From CAVRIA01 sp963721115 (lineage in GTDB: Bacteria; Desulfobacterota; Binatia; HRBIN30; CADEER01): a DNA stretch of 64,000 nucleotides. Below, piece after piece: positions 47,237-55,150 of the stretch; the stretch's first letter is position 1, and every line of letters begins with the position of its first letter. The notes under the pieces are model-generated. The model was not told the origin of the DNA, made no database searches, and was given only the letters and a program-made list of their open reading frames with translations. Location: the NCBI GenBank assembly GCA_963721115.1, contig CAVRIA010000024.1, positions 36,646 through 100,645 on the forward strand, read 5' to 3'. The translations under genes and the position numbers were made by a program.

Positions 47237-47731
47237 ATGAGCACCCGCGCGATCTTCGCCGTCCTGGTCACCTGCTTGGTCGCCGTTATGCTCCTCGGCC
47301 TGTGGCTGCGGCGATACGGCAAAGGGACCGTGCCGGTCGAAGCGCCGGCTACGGTCGCACCGGTCACGCCTGCTCCGCCCACGGAGCCTCCCGGGACGCC
47401 GACCGCATCGGTGGTGTCCGAATCGCGCCGCCATCGCCTCGCCGGCACCGTCGTAGGCGACGTGAGCTACGTGGTCATCGAGGGACCGGACGGTGCCAGC
47501 GAGCTGTATCGGCCGGGCGAGACGGTTCCGGGTCTGGGGCGCGTCGTCGACATCGGGCCGGACCGCGTGACGTTGCAAGGCGACCACGGGCGGATCGAGT
47601 TGCAGCTGGCAGCGGCCCCCACCCCGACCGCCGGCTCGCCCTCGCCGGAGCCGCGAGAGACCAGAGAGCCCTGGACTACGCGGACGCCTCGCGGCTCGCC
47701 CGACCAGTCAGAGTCCGAAGCACCGCCTTGA
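47237..47731 (+). CDS. GspC-like protein (type II secretion HR domain)
   Basis: 164 residues. One N-terminal membrane helix (5-24), a Pro/Thr-rich linker, then LAGTVVGDVSYVVIEGPDGA, LYRPGETVPGLGRVVDIGPD and RVTLQGDHGRIELQL, the pattern of the homology region of GspC/PilP-like proteins; a low-complexity tail follows. In T2SS this periplasmic domain contacts the secretin. No other gsp genes are in the window. It converges with the PAS-receiver gene, overlapping its 3' end by about 55 bases. Confidence 0.6.
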   Translation: MSTRAIFAVLVTCLVAVMLLGLWLRRYGKGTVPVEAPATVAPVTPAPPTEPPGTPTASVVSESRRHRLAGTVVGDVSYVVIEGPDGASELYRPGETVPGLGRVVDIGPDRVTLQGDHGRIELQLAAAPTPTAGSPSPEPRETREPWTTRTPRGSPDQSESEAPP

Positions 47732-48806
47732 GACGGGCCGGGTCGATCGGCTTTTTGAAGATCACGCTTTCCAGACCTTCGAGGCGGCTGCGCTTTATGA
47801 CGTGATCGCGGTCGTAGTAGTAGCCGGTCATGAGGACCATCGGCGTCGTACCGCGGCGGCGGACCTCCATGAAGAGGTCGTAGCCGTCGAGGTCCGGCAT
47901 CACGACATCGCTGATGACGGCGTCGACCGACGTACGGTTGAGGATCTCGAGGGCGCGGAGTCCGTCGGTGGCCACCAAGACCTCGCAGCCCTCGGCGACC
48001 AGCAGATCGCGCAACGACCGGCACACCCCCAAGTCGTCATCCACCACCAGGATACGCAGACCGGCGAGCCCTTCGGCATCGGGCTTCGCCTCGGGAGCCG
48101 GGGCGGGTCCGAAGTCCGTCATCTGTTGCCCGGTCAGGTACTCCCGTGTTTCGTACTTGCCGTGGCGCGCCATCTCGACGAGACGATTGACGATCTCCTG
48201 GATCTTGACGACCTCGCGACGAACCGCGTCGACGCGCTCCTCCTCGACCACGGCCTCCTCGTCCGAGGCGGAGCGGCGCACGAACTGCTCGAGCAGCTCG
48301 ACCTCGTTGAGAATCACCTCGAGGGGGCTGTTGATCTCGTGGCACAGCGCGACGGCGACCTCGCCGAGCGTCGCCAACCGGTCGCGGTGGCGGATGTCGC
48401 GGATGTCCTTCGCGAACCCGATCGAACCGGTCTCCAGACCGTTCTCGTCGTAGAGAATCGATCCCGAGATCGCCACCGGAATCTGCTCGCCCCAGCGATT
48501 GACGAAGGTGGTCTCGAAGCTCTTGACCTTCCCCGGCCCGCCGTACTCTTCGCTGCGCATGGCGGCCATGACGCGGTGCCCTTCTTCGTCCGAAGGATAG
48601 AGCTGGCGGACGCTCTTTCCCAGAATCTCCGCCGCCGCGTAGCCGAGGTTCCTCTCGGCGCCGTCGTTGTAGAAGATGACGGTGCCGGCGCGGTCCACGG
48701 CGACGACGATGTCCGGTGAACTCTCCACCAGACGTTCGAAGTACTCGGTCGGAAAGCGTTCCAAGCGCGCATCCGTTGCCGTCGCGACTCGTCGCGCAGG
48801 CATCAT
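47676..48806 (-). CDS. PAS-HisKA-receiver protein lacking a kinase ATPase domain
   Basis: 376 residues from ATG 48806 (GGGGGG upstream; a second ATG follows at once). PAS domain about 25-140 (VDRAGTVIFYNDGAERNLGY), then a HisKA-like dimerisation helix with LATLGEVAVALCHEINSPLE, then a linker and a receiver domain from about 250 (RILVVDDDLG, phospho-Asp in VISDVVMPDLDG, FKKPI). No HATPase motifs exist between the two. It cannot autophosphorylate alone; a phosphotransfer or partner-kinase role is likely. A frameshift in the upstream gene otherwise fuses it falsely to that gene. Confidence 0.82.
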   Translation of the reverse strand: MMPARRVATATDARLERFPTEYFERLVESSPDIVVAVDRAGTVIFYNDGAERNLGYAAAEILGKSVRQLYPSDEEGHRVMAAMRSEEYGGPGKVKSFETTFVNRWGEQIPVAISGSILYDENGLETGSIGFAKDIRDIRHRDRLATLGEVAVALCHEINSPLEVILNEVELLEQFVRRSASDEEAVVEEERVDAVRREVVKIQEIVNRLVEMARHGKYETREYLTGQQMTDFGPAPAPEAKPDAEGLAGLRILVVDDDLGVCRSLRDLLVAEGCEVLVATDGLRALEILNRTSVDAVISDVVMPDLDGYDLFMEVRRRGTTPMVLMTGYYYDRDHVIKRSRLEGLESVIFKKPIDPARLKAVLRTLTGRASREASA

Positions 48807-48814
48807 CCCCCCCG

Positions 48815-50000
48815 TCAGTGCGGGTTCGCGAATCCCTCCGGCCGGACGAAGGTCTCCGTGCGACCGGGAGGAAGCGGAACCCGCTGGCGTTGCTTGCGCG
48901 TCAGTCGCAGCAGCACCTTCATCGAGGTCTCGAACTCGTCCATCGACCGGACCTCGAAAACACCGTCGCGCGACCGCCCGATCGAAAATCTCCTCGCCGA
49001 GCGGCGTGCGCAGAACGACGATGGTCCAGTCCATGGCACCGACGCCACCGCAGGAGATGTCCGCGAGCTCGGCCGAGAAGTCACCGCAGTGATGACACTC
49101 CGGGCGCGCGTATTCCTGCGCCTGCCGCAGGTTCATCTCGACGACCTCGCCGTCGTGCTTGTAGATCAGCACTTTCCCCTTCACGTTGAACTTCTTGATC
49201 TCACCGAGCGGGATCTTCATGTCGCCTTCGATCACGTCCCGCATCAGCCCGTCGAAGGTGAAGACCTCGCTGCACAGGAGCCCGACGTTGAACGCCACGC
49301 GGGAGCCGAAGCCTTTGAGGAACTTCGTCTGGCGCTCGATGTGCTTGTCCTTCTTGCGCCCGTTGTCCAGGTAGGACGGGTCCGTAACCTGCATCTTGCG
49401 CACCGGCGTGACCTGGCAGGGAACGCCGACGAAGGCGACCTTCTCGAGCCCGAGCTTTTCCGCCTCCTCCAGCGCCAGGTTGTTCGGGCAGTAGGTGTAC
49501 CACGAGCTGGCGCTGCCGATGATTTCCTCCACCGTCGTCACGGCACGCGGAATCGGCGCGCAGGGGCTCGCTGGGTCGACCGTCGACACCACGGCGCCGT
49601 CGATGATGCCGCTTCTCCGCGCCCAGGCCAGGAGACCGGTGACGACACCCCCATCTTCGCAGCGTGCCAGCACCTCGGGATCCGTGCAGCGTGCCGCCAC
49701 GACGCGGCGATAGACGCCGAAGGCGCCTCGATACGCATCGTCGAGATCGCCGAAAACCCGCTCCGCCAGGCGATGCTCGCGCTCCCCGAGGCGCGGGCAC
49801 ACCTGCGCGCAGACGTCACATCCGATCCCTTCGCTGATGCCGCAGTAGTCCGCCGCGGCGCTCGCCTTGGCGACTTGGCGGGGCTTGCCGGCGACGTAGT
49901 CGATGACGTTGTGCGGGCAGACGAGAACGCACGAGCCACACTCACAACAGCTGCCGTAGAGCACGACCTCGTTCATCATCTGCTTGAAGGTCGGATTCAT
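48815..50000 (-). CDS. F420-hydrogenase-beta-like (FrhB) iron-sulfur flavoprotein, frameshifted
   Basis: From ATG 50000 (GGAGAAGAGG upstream). CCECGSCVLVCP ferredoxin motif near residue 18, a second CDVCAQVCP, then the FrhB C-terminal domain (FVGVPCQVTPVRK, GLLCSEVFT, CHHCGDFSAELADISCGGVG). Proteins of this group move electrons between F420 or ferredoxin and other carriers using flavin and Fe-S. Near 48970 the frame slips; removing one base in GGTCGCGCGAC gives a family-like tail (RDGVFEVRSMDEFETSMKVL) ending at 48815. Partner subunit not visible. Confidence 0.82.
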
Positions 50001-50017
50001 CCTCTTCTCCAACCATT

Positions 50018-50050
50018 AAAAAAAAAGCAGGGCCTCCCGGTTGCCCCGCT
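50018..50050 (-). terminator. rho-independent terminator after uvrC
   Basis: On the minus strand AGCGGGGC pairs with GCCCTGCT (one G-T wobble) around a nine-base loop, followed by nine T. It lies 32 bases after the uvrC stop. The T-tract touches the start region of the FrhB-like gene, so that gene's promoter must overlap or read-through supplies it. Confidence 0.82.
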
Positions 50051-50081
50051 TGACCAGAGATAGTCCTCGCCCATCCGGGAG

Positions 50082-52091
50082 TCAACGCCCATTCTCTCCC
50101 GCGCCATGTGGCTCAACCTCTGCACCCTGCTCCGCCGCCTTCCCTCCGTCCGTGTCGCCGCTCAGAGGCTTCGTTTCGATCGGTACCAGGCGCAGCCGAC
50201 GGGTGTCAATCGGCCGTTCGGTGGAGGGGGCCCGGTCCAGGGCGGCGCGAATCGTTTCGGCCAGCGAGTGCGAGATGCCCGGTACGGCGCCCAGCTCTGC
50301 AACGTTGGCCTCCCTCAGCTTCTTCACGCTGCCGAAGGCGCGCAGCAGACGGCGCCGGCGCTCGACACCCACGCCGGGAATGGCGTCGAGCGCCGAGCGC
50401 AGGCGCTGCTTGCCACGCAGGTTGCGGTGGTAGGTGACGGCGAACCGGTGCGCCTCGTCGCGCAGGCGCTGCAGCAGGAACAGCGCGTTGGAGTTGCGCC
50501 TCAGGACCACCGGATTGCGCCTGCCGGGCAGGAAGACGCGTTCTTCGCTGCGCTCCACGGCGCTGTCGCGCGGGGCGCGGACAACGCGCATCTTGGCCAG
50601 GCCCACCGCGTCGACCGCGTCGATCTCGAGCTCGCGCAGCACCTCGAGCGCCACGTTGAGCTGCCCCATCCCGCCGTCGACGACCAGTAGGTCCGGGTAC
50701 TCGCCGCTCTCCTTGGCGCGACGAAAGCGCCGCTGCAGCACTTCGTACATCATCCGGAAGTCGTCTGCGCCCTGCACGGTCTTGATGCGGAAACGGCGGT
50801 AGCGACCGGTGTCCGGTTGACCCTCGTCGAAGGTGACCATCGAGCCGACCGCGAGCCGCCCTTGGAAGTTGGAGATGTCGAAGCACTCGATGCGCTTGGG
50901 GGCGTTGCGCAGGTGGAGCTGACGGCGCAGCTCGTCACTGATGCGTTCGTACTGCCGCTCGCCGTCCTGCCGTTCGCGAAAGCTCTGCTCCGCATTGTCC
51001 CGCGCCAGATCGAGAAGCCGAACCCGGTCGCCGCGCCGGGGGCGCACGATCTCCACGCGGCGTCCCTTGCGCTCGCCGAGGTATTCCGCACGGGCTCCCT
51101 GGTCCTCGATCTCGATGGGCAGGATGACCTCATCGGGAACGTAGCGCGATCCCTGGTAGAACTGCGTGACCAGGGCCCGTACCACCTCCTCGTCCGGGAG
51201 CTCGAAATCGTCGACGCGATACGCCTGGTTCCCGGTCAGCTTCCCCTGGCGCACGAAGAGCACCTGCGCCTCGATGAAGCCGCCCTCGCGGTACAGCCCG
51301 AAGATGTCCTGGTCCCCTCCCCAATGGGAGACGGCCTGCTGCCGCTCCTGCGTCTTCTCGATGGCACGCAGCCGATCTCGCAGCCGTGCCGCGTCCTCGA
51401 AGCGCAGATCTTCGGCCGCCCGGTTCATCTCTTCGCGGAGCTGTCCGACGAGCTGGGTTCTCTTCCCCGCCAGCAACAGCATGGCCTCGTGCAGGTGTTC
51501 CTCGTATTGCGCGCGGTCGACGGCGAGGCAGCACGGGCCCAGGCAACGCTTGATCTGGTACTCGAGGCACGGCCGCGAACGGTTTCGAAACACCGCGTCG
51601 CTGCAGGTTCGCAGCGGGATCGTCTTGCGGACGGCATCGAGCGTCTCTCGCACGCTGTACGCAGAGGCGAAAGGCCCGAAGTAGCGACTGCCGTCCTTCA
51701 CGACCTTGCGCGTCACCAAGATGCGCGGCCACGCGTCCCGGACGGTGACCTTGACGCTGACGTACGACTTGTCGTCCTTTAGCCGGATGTTGTAGCGCGG
51801 CTTGTACTGCTTGATCAGGTTGTTCTCGAGGATGAGCGCTTCCTTGTCGGTGGCCGTCACCAGGCTGTCGAAATCGGCCACGCGACGCATCAGGAAAGGG
51901 ACTTGCGAGCGTTCGTCCCCGCCGCGAAAGTAGCTGCGCACGCGGCTGCGCAGGCTCTTGGCCTTGCCGACGTAGATCACCTTGCCGTGCCGATCCTTGA
52001 GCAGGTACACCCCCGGACGCACCGGCAGCGTATCGAGCTTTTGATCCAGGGCGTCCCGTGTTCCGGGGGTAGGCGATCCGTCGTCGATCAT
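50082..52091 (-). CDS. uvrC: excinuclease ABC subunit C
   Basis: 669 residues. GIY-YIG nuclease at the start (GVYLLKDRHGKVIYVGKAKSLRSRV), the Cys-rich RPCLEYQIKRCLGPC block, UVR domain near 200-235, RNase H-like second nuclease (CFDISNFQG, DLLVVDGGMGQL) and tandem helix-hairpin-helix at the end (LDAIPGVGVERRRRLL). It cuts on both sides of a lesion with UvrB. Divergent from the permease gene; followed by a clear terminator. Confidence 0.96.
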   Translation of the reverse strand: MIDDGSPTPGTRDALDQKLDTLPVRPGVYLLKDRHGKVIYVGKAKSLRSRVRSYFRGGDERSQVPFLMRRVADFDSLVTATDKEALILENNLIKQYKPRYNIRLKDDKSYVSVKVTVRDAWPRILVTRKVVKDGSRYFGPFASAYSVRETLDAVRKTIPLRTCSDAVFRNRSRPCLEYQIKRCLGPCCLAVDRAQYEEHLHEAMLLLAGKRTQLVGQLREEMNRAAEDLRFEDAARLRDRLRAIEKTQERQQAVSHWGGDQDIFGLYREGGFIEAQVLFVRQGKLTGNQAYRVDDFELPDEEVVRALVTQFYQGSRYVPDEVILPIEIEDQGARAEYLGERKGRRVEIVRPRRGDRVRLLDLARDNAEQSFRERQDGERQYERISDELRRQLHLRNAPKRIECFDISNFQGRLAVGSMVTFDEGQPDTGRYRRFRIKTVQGADDFRMMYEVLQRRFRRAKESGEYPDLLVVDGGMGQLNVALEVLRELEIDAVDAVGLAKMRVVRAPRDSAVERSEERVFLPGRRNPVVLRRNSNALFLLQRLRDEAHRFAVTYHRNLRGKQRLRSALDAIPGVGVERRRRLLRAFGSVKKLREANVAELGAVPGISHSLAETIRAALDRAPSTERPIDTRRLRLVPIETKPLSGDTDGGKAAEQGAEVEPHGAGENGR

Positions 52092-52185
52092 TTGATGAGC
52101 CCAATCTAGCGTCGTCCGTGGGGTGAAGCCGACGCGGTCTTCCTTGCCGCGACGGGGGGACCTCTGTTAGACAGCCGCGGGAAAC

Positions 52186-53271
52186 ATGAGCAGAGAGAAC
52201 CTGTTCGCCGCGTTCTTCTTCGTGGCCTTCGTCTTTCTACTCTACCAGTTCTACCGCATTCTGTCCTTCTTTCTCGGCCCGCTGGGCTGGGCGGCGCTCC
52301 TCGCGCTGGTCTTCCAGCCGGCTCACCAGGGTCTCCGCGGTCTTCTGCGGCAGCGCGAGAGCTTGAGCGCCTTCGTGATCACCACGGCGGTGATCCTGAT
52401 CGTCATCGTACCGACCATCTCGCTGACCACCGTGCTCGCACGGCAGTCGGTGGAGCTCTACCAGGAGGTGAAGGCCTTCGTCGGCTCGGGGCATCTCGAC
52501 GAATGGATTCGACAGGTGCGGCAATCCTCCCTCGGACGCCTTTGGCAGGGGTTCACTCCGATGCTGGAAAACTGGAATCTCGACCTGCCGACTCTGGCGC
52601 TGCGGACGAGCAACGCCGTCAGCGGTTTTCTGGTCGCGCAGGCGCCGCAGGCGGCGGCGAACGTGGTGCGCTTCGTGACCAACCTCTTCTTCACCACGAT
52701 CGCCCTGTTCTTCTTCTTCCGCGACGGGGAGCGCATGGTCGGGGCTGTGCGCGAGCTCATCCCGATGGAGCCCGAGCACAAGGAGGCCGTGCTCGCCCGC
52801 CTCTACGAGGCGCTGTCCGCGGTCGTGCAGGGCTCCCTGGTCACCGCGCTGGTGCAGGGAATCCTGGCCGGCGCTGCCTACTGGGCGCTCTCCGTCCCCT
52901 TCGCCCTCCTGCTCGGTTGCGCCACGGCCTTCCTCTCGCTCCTTCCCTTCGGCGCGCCCGTCGTCTGGCTGTCCGTGGTCGTCTACCTGGGCGTGACGGC
53001 GAGCTACGTGCGGGCGGTGATTCTGCTGGTTTGGAGTGCCGTGATCGTCAGTAGCGCCGACAACGTGCTGCGGCCGCTGATCATCGGCGGCCGCACACAC
53101 ATCCCGACCGTCTTTCTCTTCTTCGGCATTCTCGGTGGCCTGCAGGCCTACGGCTTCCTCGGCGTGTTCCTTGGCCCCGCTCTGATCGCGATCCTGGTCG
53201 CGTTCGTCCGTATCTACCGCGAGGAGTACGGAGGTGGCTCGGTGGACGGCCTCCCGCCGACAGCCGGCTGA
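52186..53271 (+). CDS. AI-2E family transporter (PerM-like permease)
   Basis: 361 residues, about eight membrane helices with the family pattern: two N-terminal helices, a soluble region (residues about 90-150), then FFRDGERMVGAVRELIPMEPEHKEAVL and the C-terminal helices with PTVFLFFGILGGLQAYGFLGVFLGPALIAI. Family members export autoinducer-2, sodium/proton or other small solutes; this cannot be told apart here. The cupredoxin-like gene begins 31 bases after its stop. Confidence 0.9.
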   Translation: MSRENLFAAFFFVAFVFLLYQFYRILSFFLGPLGWAALLALVFQPAHQGLRGLLRQRESLSAFVITTAVILIVIVPTISLTTVLARQSVELYQEVKAFVGSGHLDEWIRQVRQSSLGRLWQGFTPMLENWNLDLPTLALRTSNAVSGFLVAQAPQAAANVVRFVTNLFFTTIALFFFFRDGERMVGAVRELIPMEPEHKEAVLARLYEALSAVVQGSLVTALVQGILAGAAYWALSVPFALLLGCATAFLSLLPFGAPVVWLSVVVYLGVTASYVRAVILLVWSAVIVSSADNVLRPLIIGGRTHIPTVFLFFGILGGLQAYGFLGVFLGPALIAILVAFVRIYREEYGGGSVDGLPPTAG

Positions 53272-53302
53272 CGGGACACTTCGTCCGGCGACGAGGTCTC
53301 GC

Positions 53303-54082
53303 GTGAACGCCTCCCGATTCCCACACCTACAACTGCGTCTGCGCCGCCTCGCTCTCGCCGTCGCCCTGCTCGGCTGGTGTGGCTGCTCGGATTCCTCCGC
53401 CCCTCCGCCGCGCCGGACCGACGTCACGCCGGTCGACGTCTCGACGGCGGCGGGTCTCACCGTGCGCGTCCTGTACTCCGGCGCACCGCCGCCACCGCAG
53501 CAGCTCGACATGAGCGCCATACCGCCGTGTGCCGCAGCGCACGCGGCACCTGTCTTCCACCGCGCCCTCCTTGTTCGCGATGGCCGCGTCGCCAACGCGG
53601 TCGTGTACATCGACAAGGGGCTAGGGGATCGCGCCTTCGCGCCACCCACCCAACCGGTGGTTATCGATCAGAAGGGTTGCCTCTACGATCCGCGGGTCGC
53701 TGCCGCCATGGTTGGGCAGCCGGTCGATTTCCACAATGCCGATCCCGTCGCTCACAACGTACACGGCCGGCCGCGGGTGGGCGGCGCCTGGAACTTCCTG
53801 ATGAGCCGGCCCGACTCGACGCGAACGATGTACTTCGAGAAGCCGGAGACGGGAATCCGCATCGGCTGCGACATCCACCCCTGGATGGTCGCGTACTTAT
53901 CCGTGTTCGACCACCCCTACTTCGCGGTGACGCCGGCGGACGGGACGGCCGTCCTTCGGCCTCTTCCGCCCGGCGATTACGTCGTTGCCGCCTGGCACGA
54001 GACCCTGGGCACGATACGGCGCCCCGTCACCTTGGCAGCGCGCGAGTCGCTATCGGTCGACCTCAACTACGGGGTGCCGTGA
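53303..54082 (+). CDS. periplasmic cupredoxin-like protein
   Basis: 259 residues from GTG 53303. A hydrophobic N-terminal export segment ends in WCGC, a doubtful lipobox. The protein then shows a copper-site-like arrangement: VDFHNADPVAHNVHG and, about 50 residues on, GCDIHPWMVAYLSVFDHPYF, followed by a carboxypeptidase-regulatory-like beta domain (LRPLPPGDYVVAAWHETLG). Such proteins occur in oxidative and copper-linked respiratory loci. It is convergent with the PuuD-like gene. Confidence 0.75.
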   Translation: MNASRFPHLQLRLRRLALAVALLGWCGCSDSSAPPPRRTDVTPVDVSTAAGLTVRVLYSGAPPPPQQLDMSAIPPCAAAHAAPVFHRALLVRDGRVANAVVYIDKGLGDRAFAPPTQPVVIDQKGCLYDPRVAAAMVGQPVDFHNADPVAHNVHGRPRVGGAWNFLMSRPDSTRTMYFEKPETGIRIGCDIHPWMVAYLSVFDHPYFAVTPADGTAVLRPLPPGDYVVAAWHETLGTIRRPVTLAARESLSVDLNYGVP

Positions 54083-54106
54083 TGCGGCGCCCGATGCCCT
54101 GCCCGC

Positions 54107-54862
54107 TCACACGCCCCCGACCGTCTTGGCCTTGCCGTACAACCAGTAGACGGCACCCCAGCCGATCAGCACGACCAGGCACAGATAGATCGGATGCGCG
54201 GCCCAAGTGGCGTGCTGGCTGATCATCATGAAGACGAGGGGCACCGACATATACGTGTTGTGCTTCGAGCGCGTCGCGGCCAGGGCCGACAGCTCGGGGT
54301 CGGGCGCCGCCCCCTCCTTGATGGCGCGAATGATCTTGTCCTGCGCCGGCCAGATACGGAACCAGACATTGAACGCCATGATGGACCCGAACATCGCCCC
54401 GAGGTGGATCGCGTACCCGCGGAAGCTGAAGCCGGCGACGTAGTCCAGGCAGAACACGACGCCGGACGCCAGGACCACGCCGACGATGAAACCGGCCGCC
54501 GGGTCTCGGAGTACGCTGCCGTACAGCCAGTCGTAGGCGAACATGCCCAGGAAGACGACCGCGATCATGATCACCGCGCCGACGTTCCAGGTGTGGCCCG
54601 CTTCGAACAGGAGGATGCGGCTGTGGTAGTAGATGAGAACGAGCAGCAGCACGCCGGTGATCCAGGTGTATGCCGCGCCCCAGCGAAACCAGTAGAGCGC
54701 GCGCGGCATCAATTCCGGCACGACCTTCCTCTTGGTCTCCGCGTCCATCGTCGGGGCGAACGACGAATTGACCCAGTTGAAGAAGTACAGCAGGCCGATC
54801 CAGGTGATGCCCGCCACCACGTGGACCCAGCGAAACAGCGATTCGATCACCTCGTTCTGCAT
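54107..54862 (-). CDS. PuuD-like (urate oxidase N-terminal, PF06181-type) membrane protein
   Basis: 251 residues from ATG 54862 (GGGGAGAAGG upstream). Seven or so membrane helices with RWVHVVAGITWIGLLYFFNWVNS and RALYWFRWGAAYTWITGV at the start and SVPLVFMMISQHATWAAHP near the end. PuuD urate hydroxylases have a fused C-terminal cytochrome c; this one stops after the membrane domain. It may be a cut-down relative with another partner. Electron acceptor and substrate not known. The neighbouring cupredoxin-like gene is convergent. Confidence 0.78.
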   Translation of the reverse strand: MQNEVIESLFRWVHVVAGITWIGLLYFFNWVNSSFAPTMDAETKRKVVPELMPRALYWFRWGAAYTWITGVLLLVLIYYHSRILLFEAGHTWNVGAVIMIAVVFLGMFAYDWLYGSVLRDPAAGFIVGVVLASGVVFCLDYVAGFSFRGYAIHLGAMFGSIMAFNVWFRIWPAQDKIIRAIKEGAAPDPELSALAATRSKHNTYMSVPLVFMMISQHATWAAHPIYLCLVVLIGWGAVYWLYGKAKTVGGV

Positions 54863-55150
54863 GCCTTCTCCCCGGCGGTCAGTTGCGAGATCCGCGCGCC
54901 TCGTGCCTCGAGCGGCATTCGCGTGCCGAACCATTTCGACGACGATGGCTGGCACTAAAAGAGGCACCGCCGTCTTTGTCAAGGCACGGTTCGGCTGTCG
55001 CGACGCCGCCGCACCGATCGTCCCGGCACGCACCGGGTGCGCCCGCCTTGCGGCATGGGCTGCATCACTGTTACCTGGGCCTCGCATGCGTTACGAGGAT
55101 CGATCCGAGGGTGGCACCGGGCGGCGCGCCCCGGTCGCTGGTCTGCGCTG

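Noticed and set aside
47676..50012. A single 778-residue redox-sensor fusion (FrhB plus PAS plus receiver)
   Set aside because: The join segment is Arg/Gly/Ala-rich antisense-like sequence, the proper FrhB tail lies in another frame, and the second gene has its own ATG and ribosome site.
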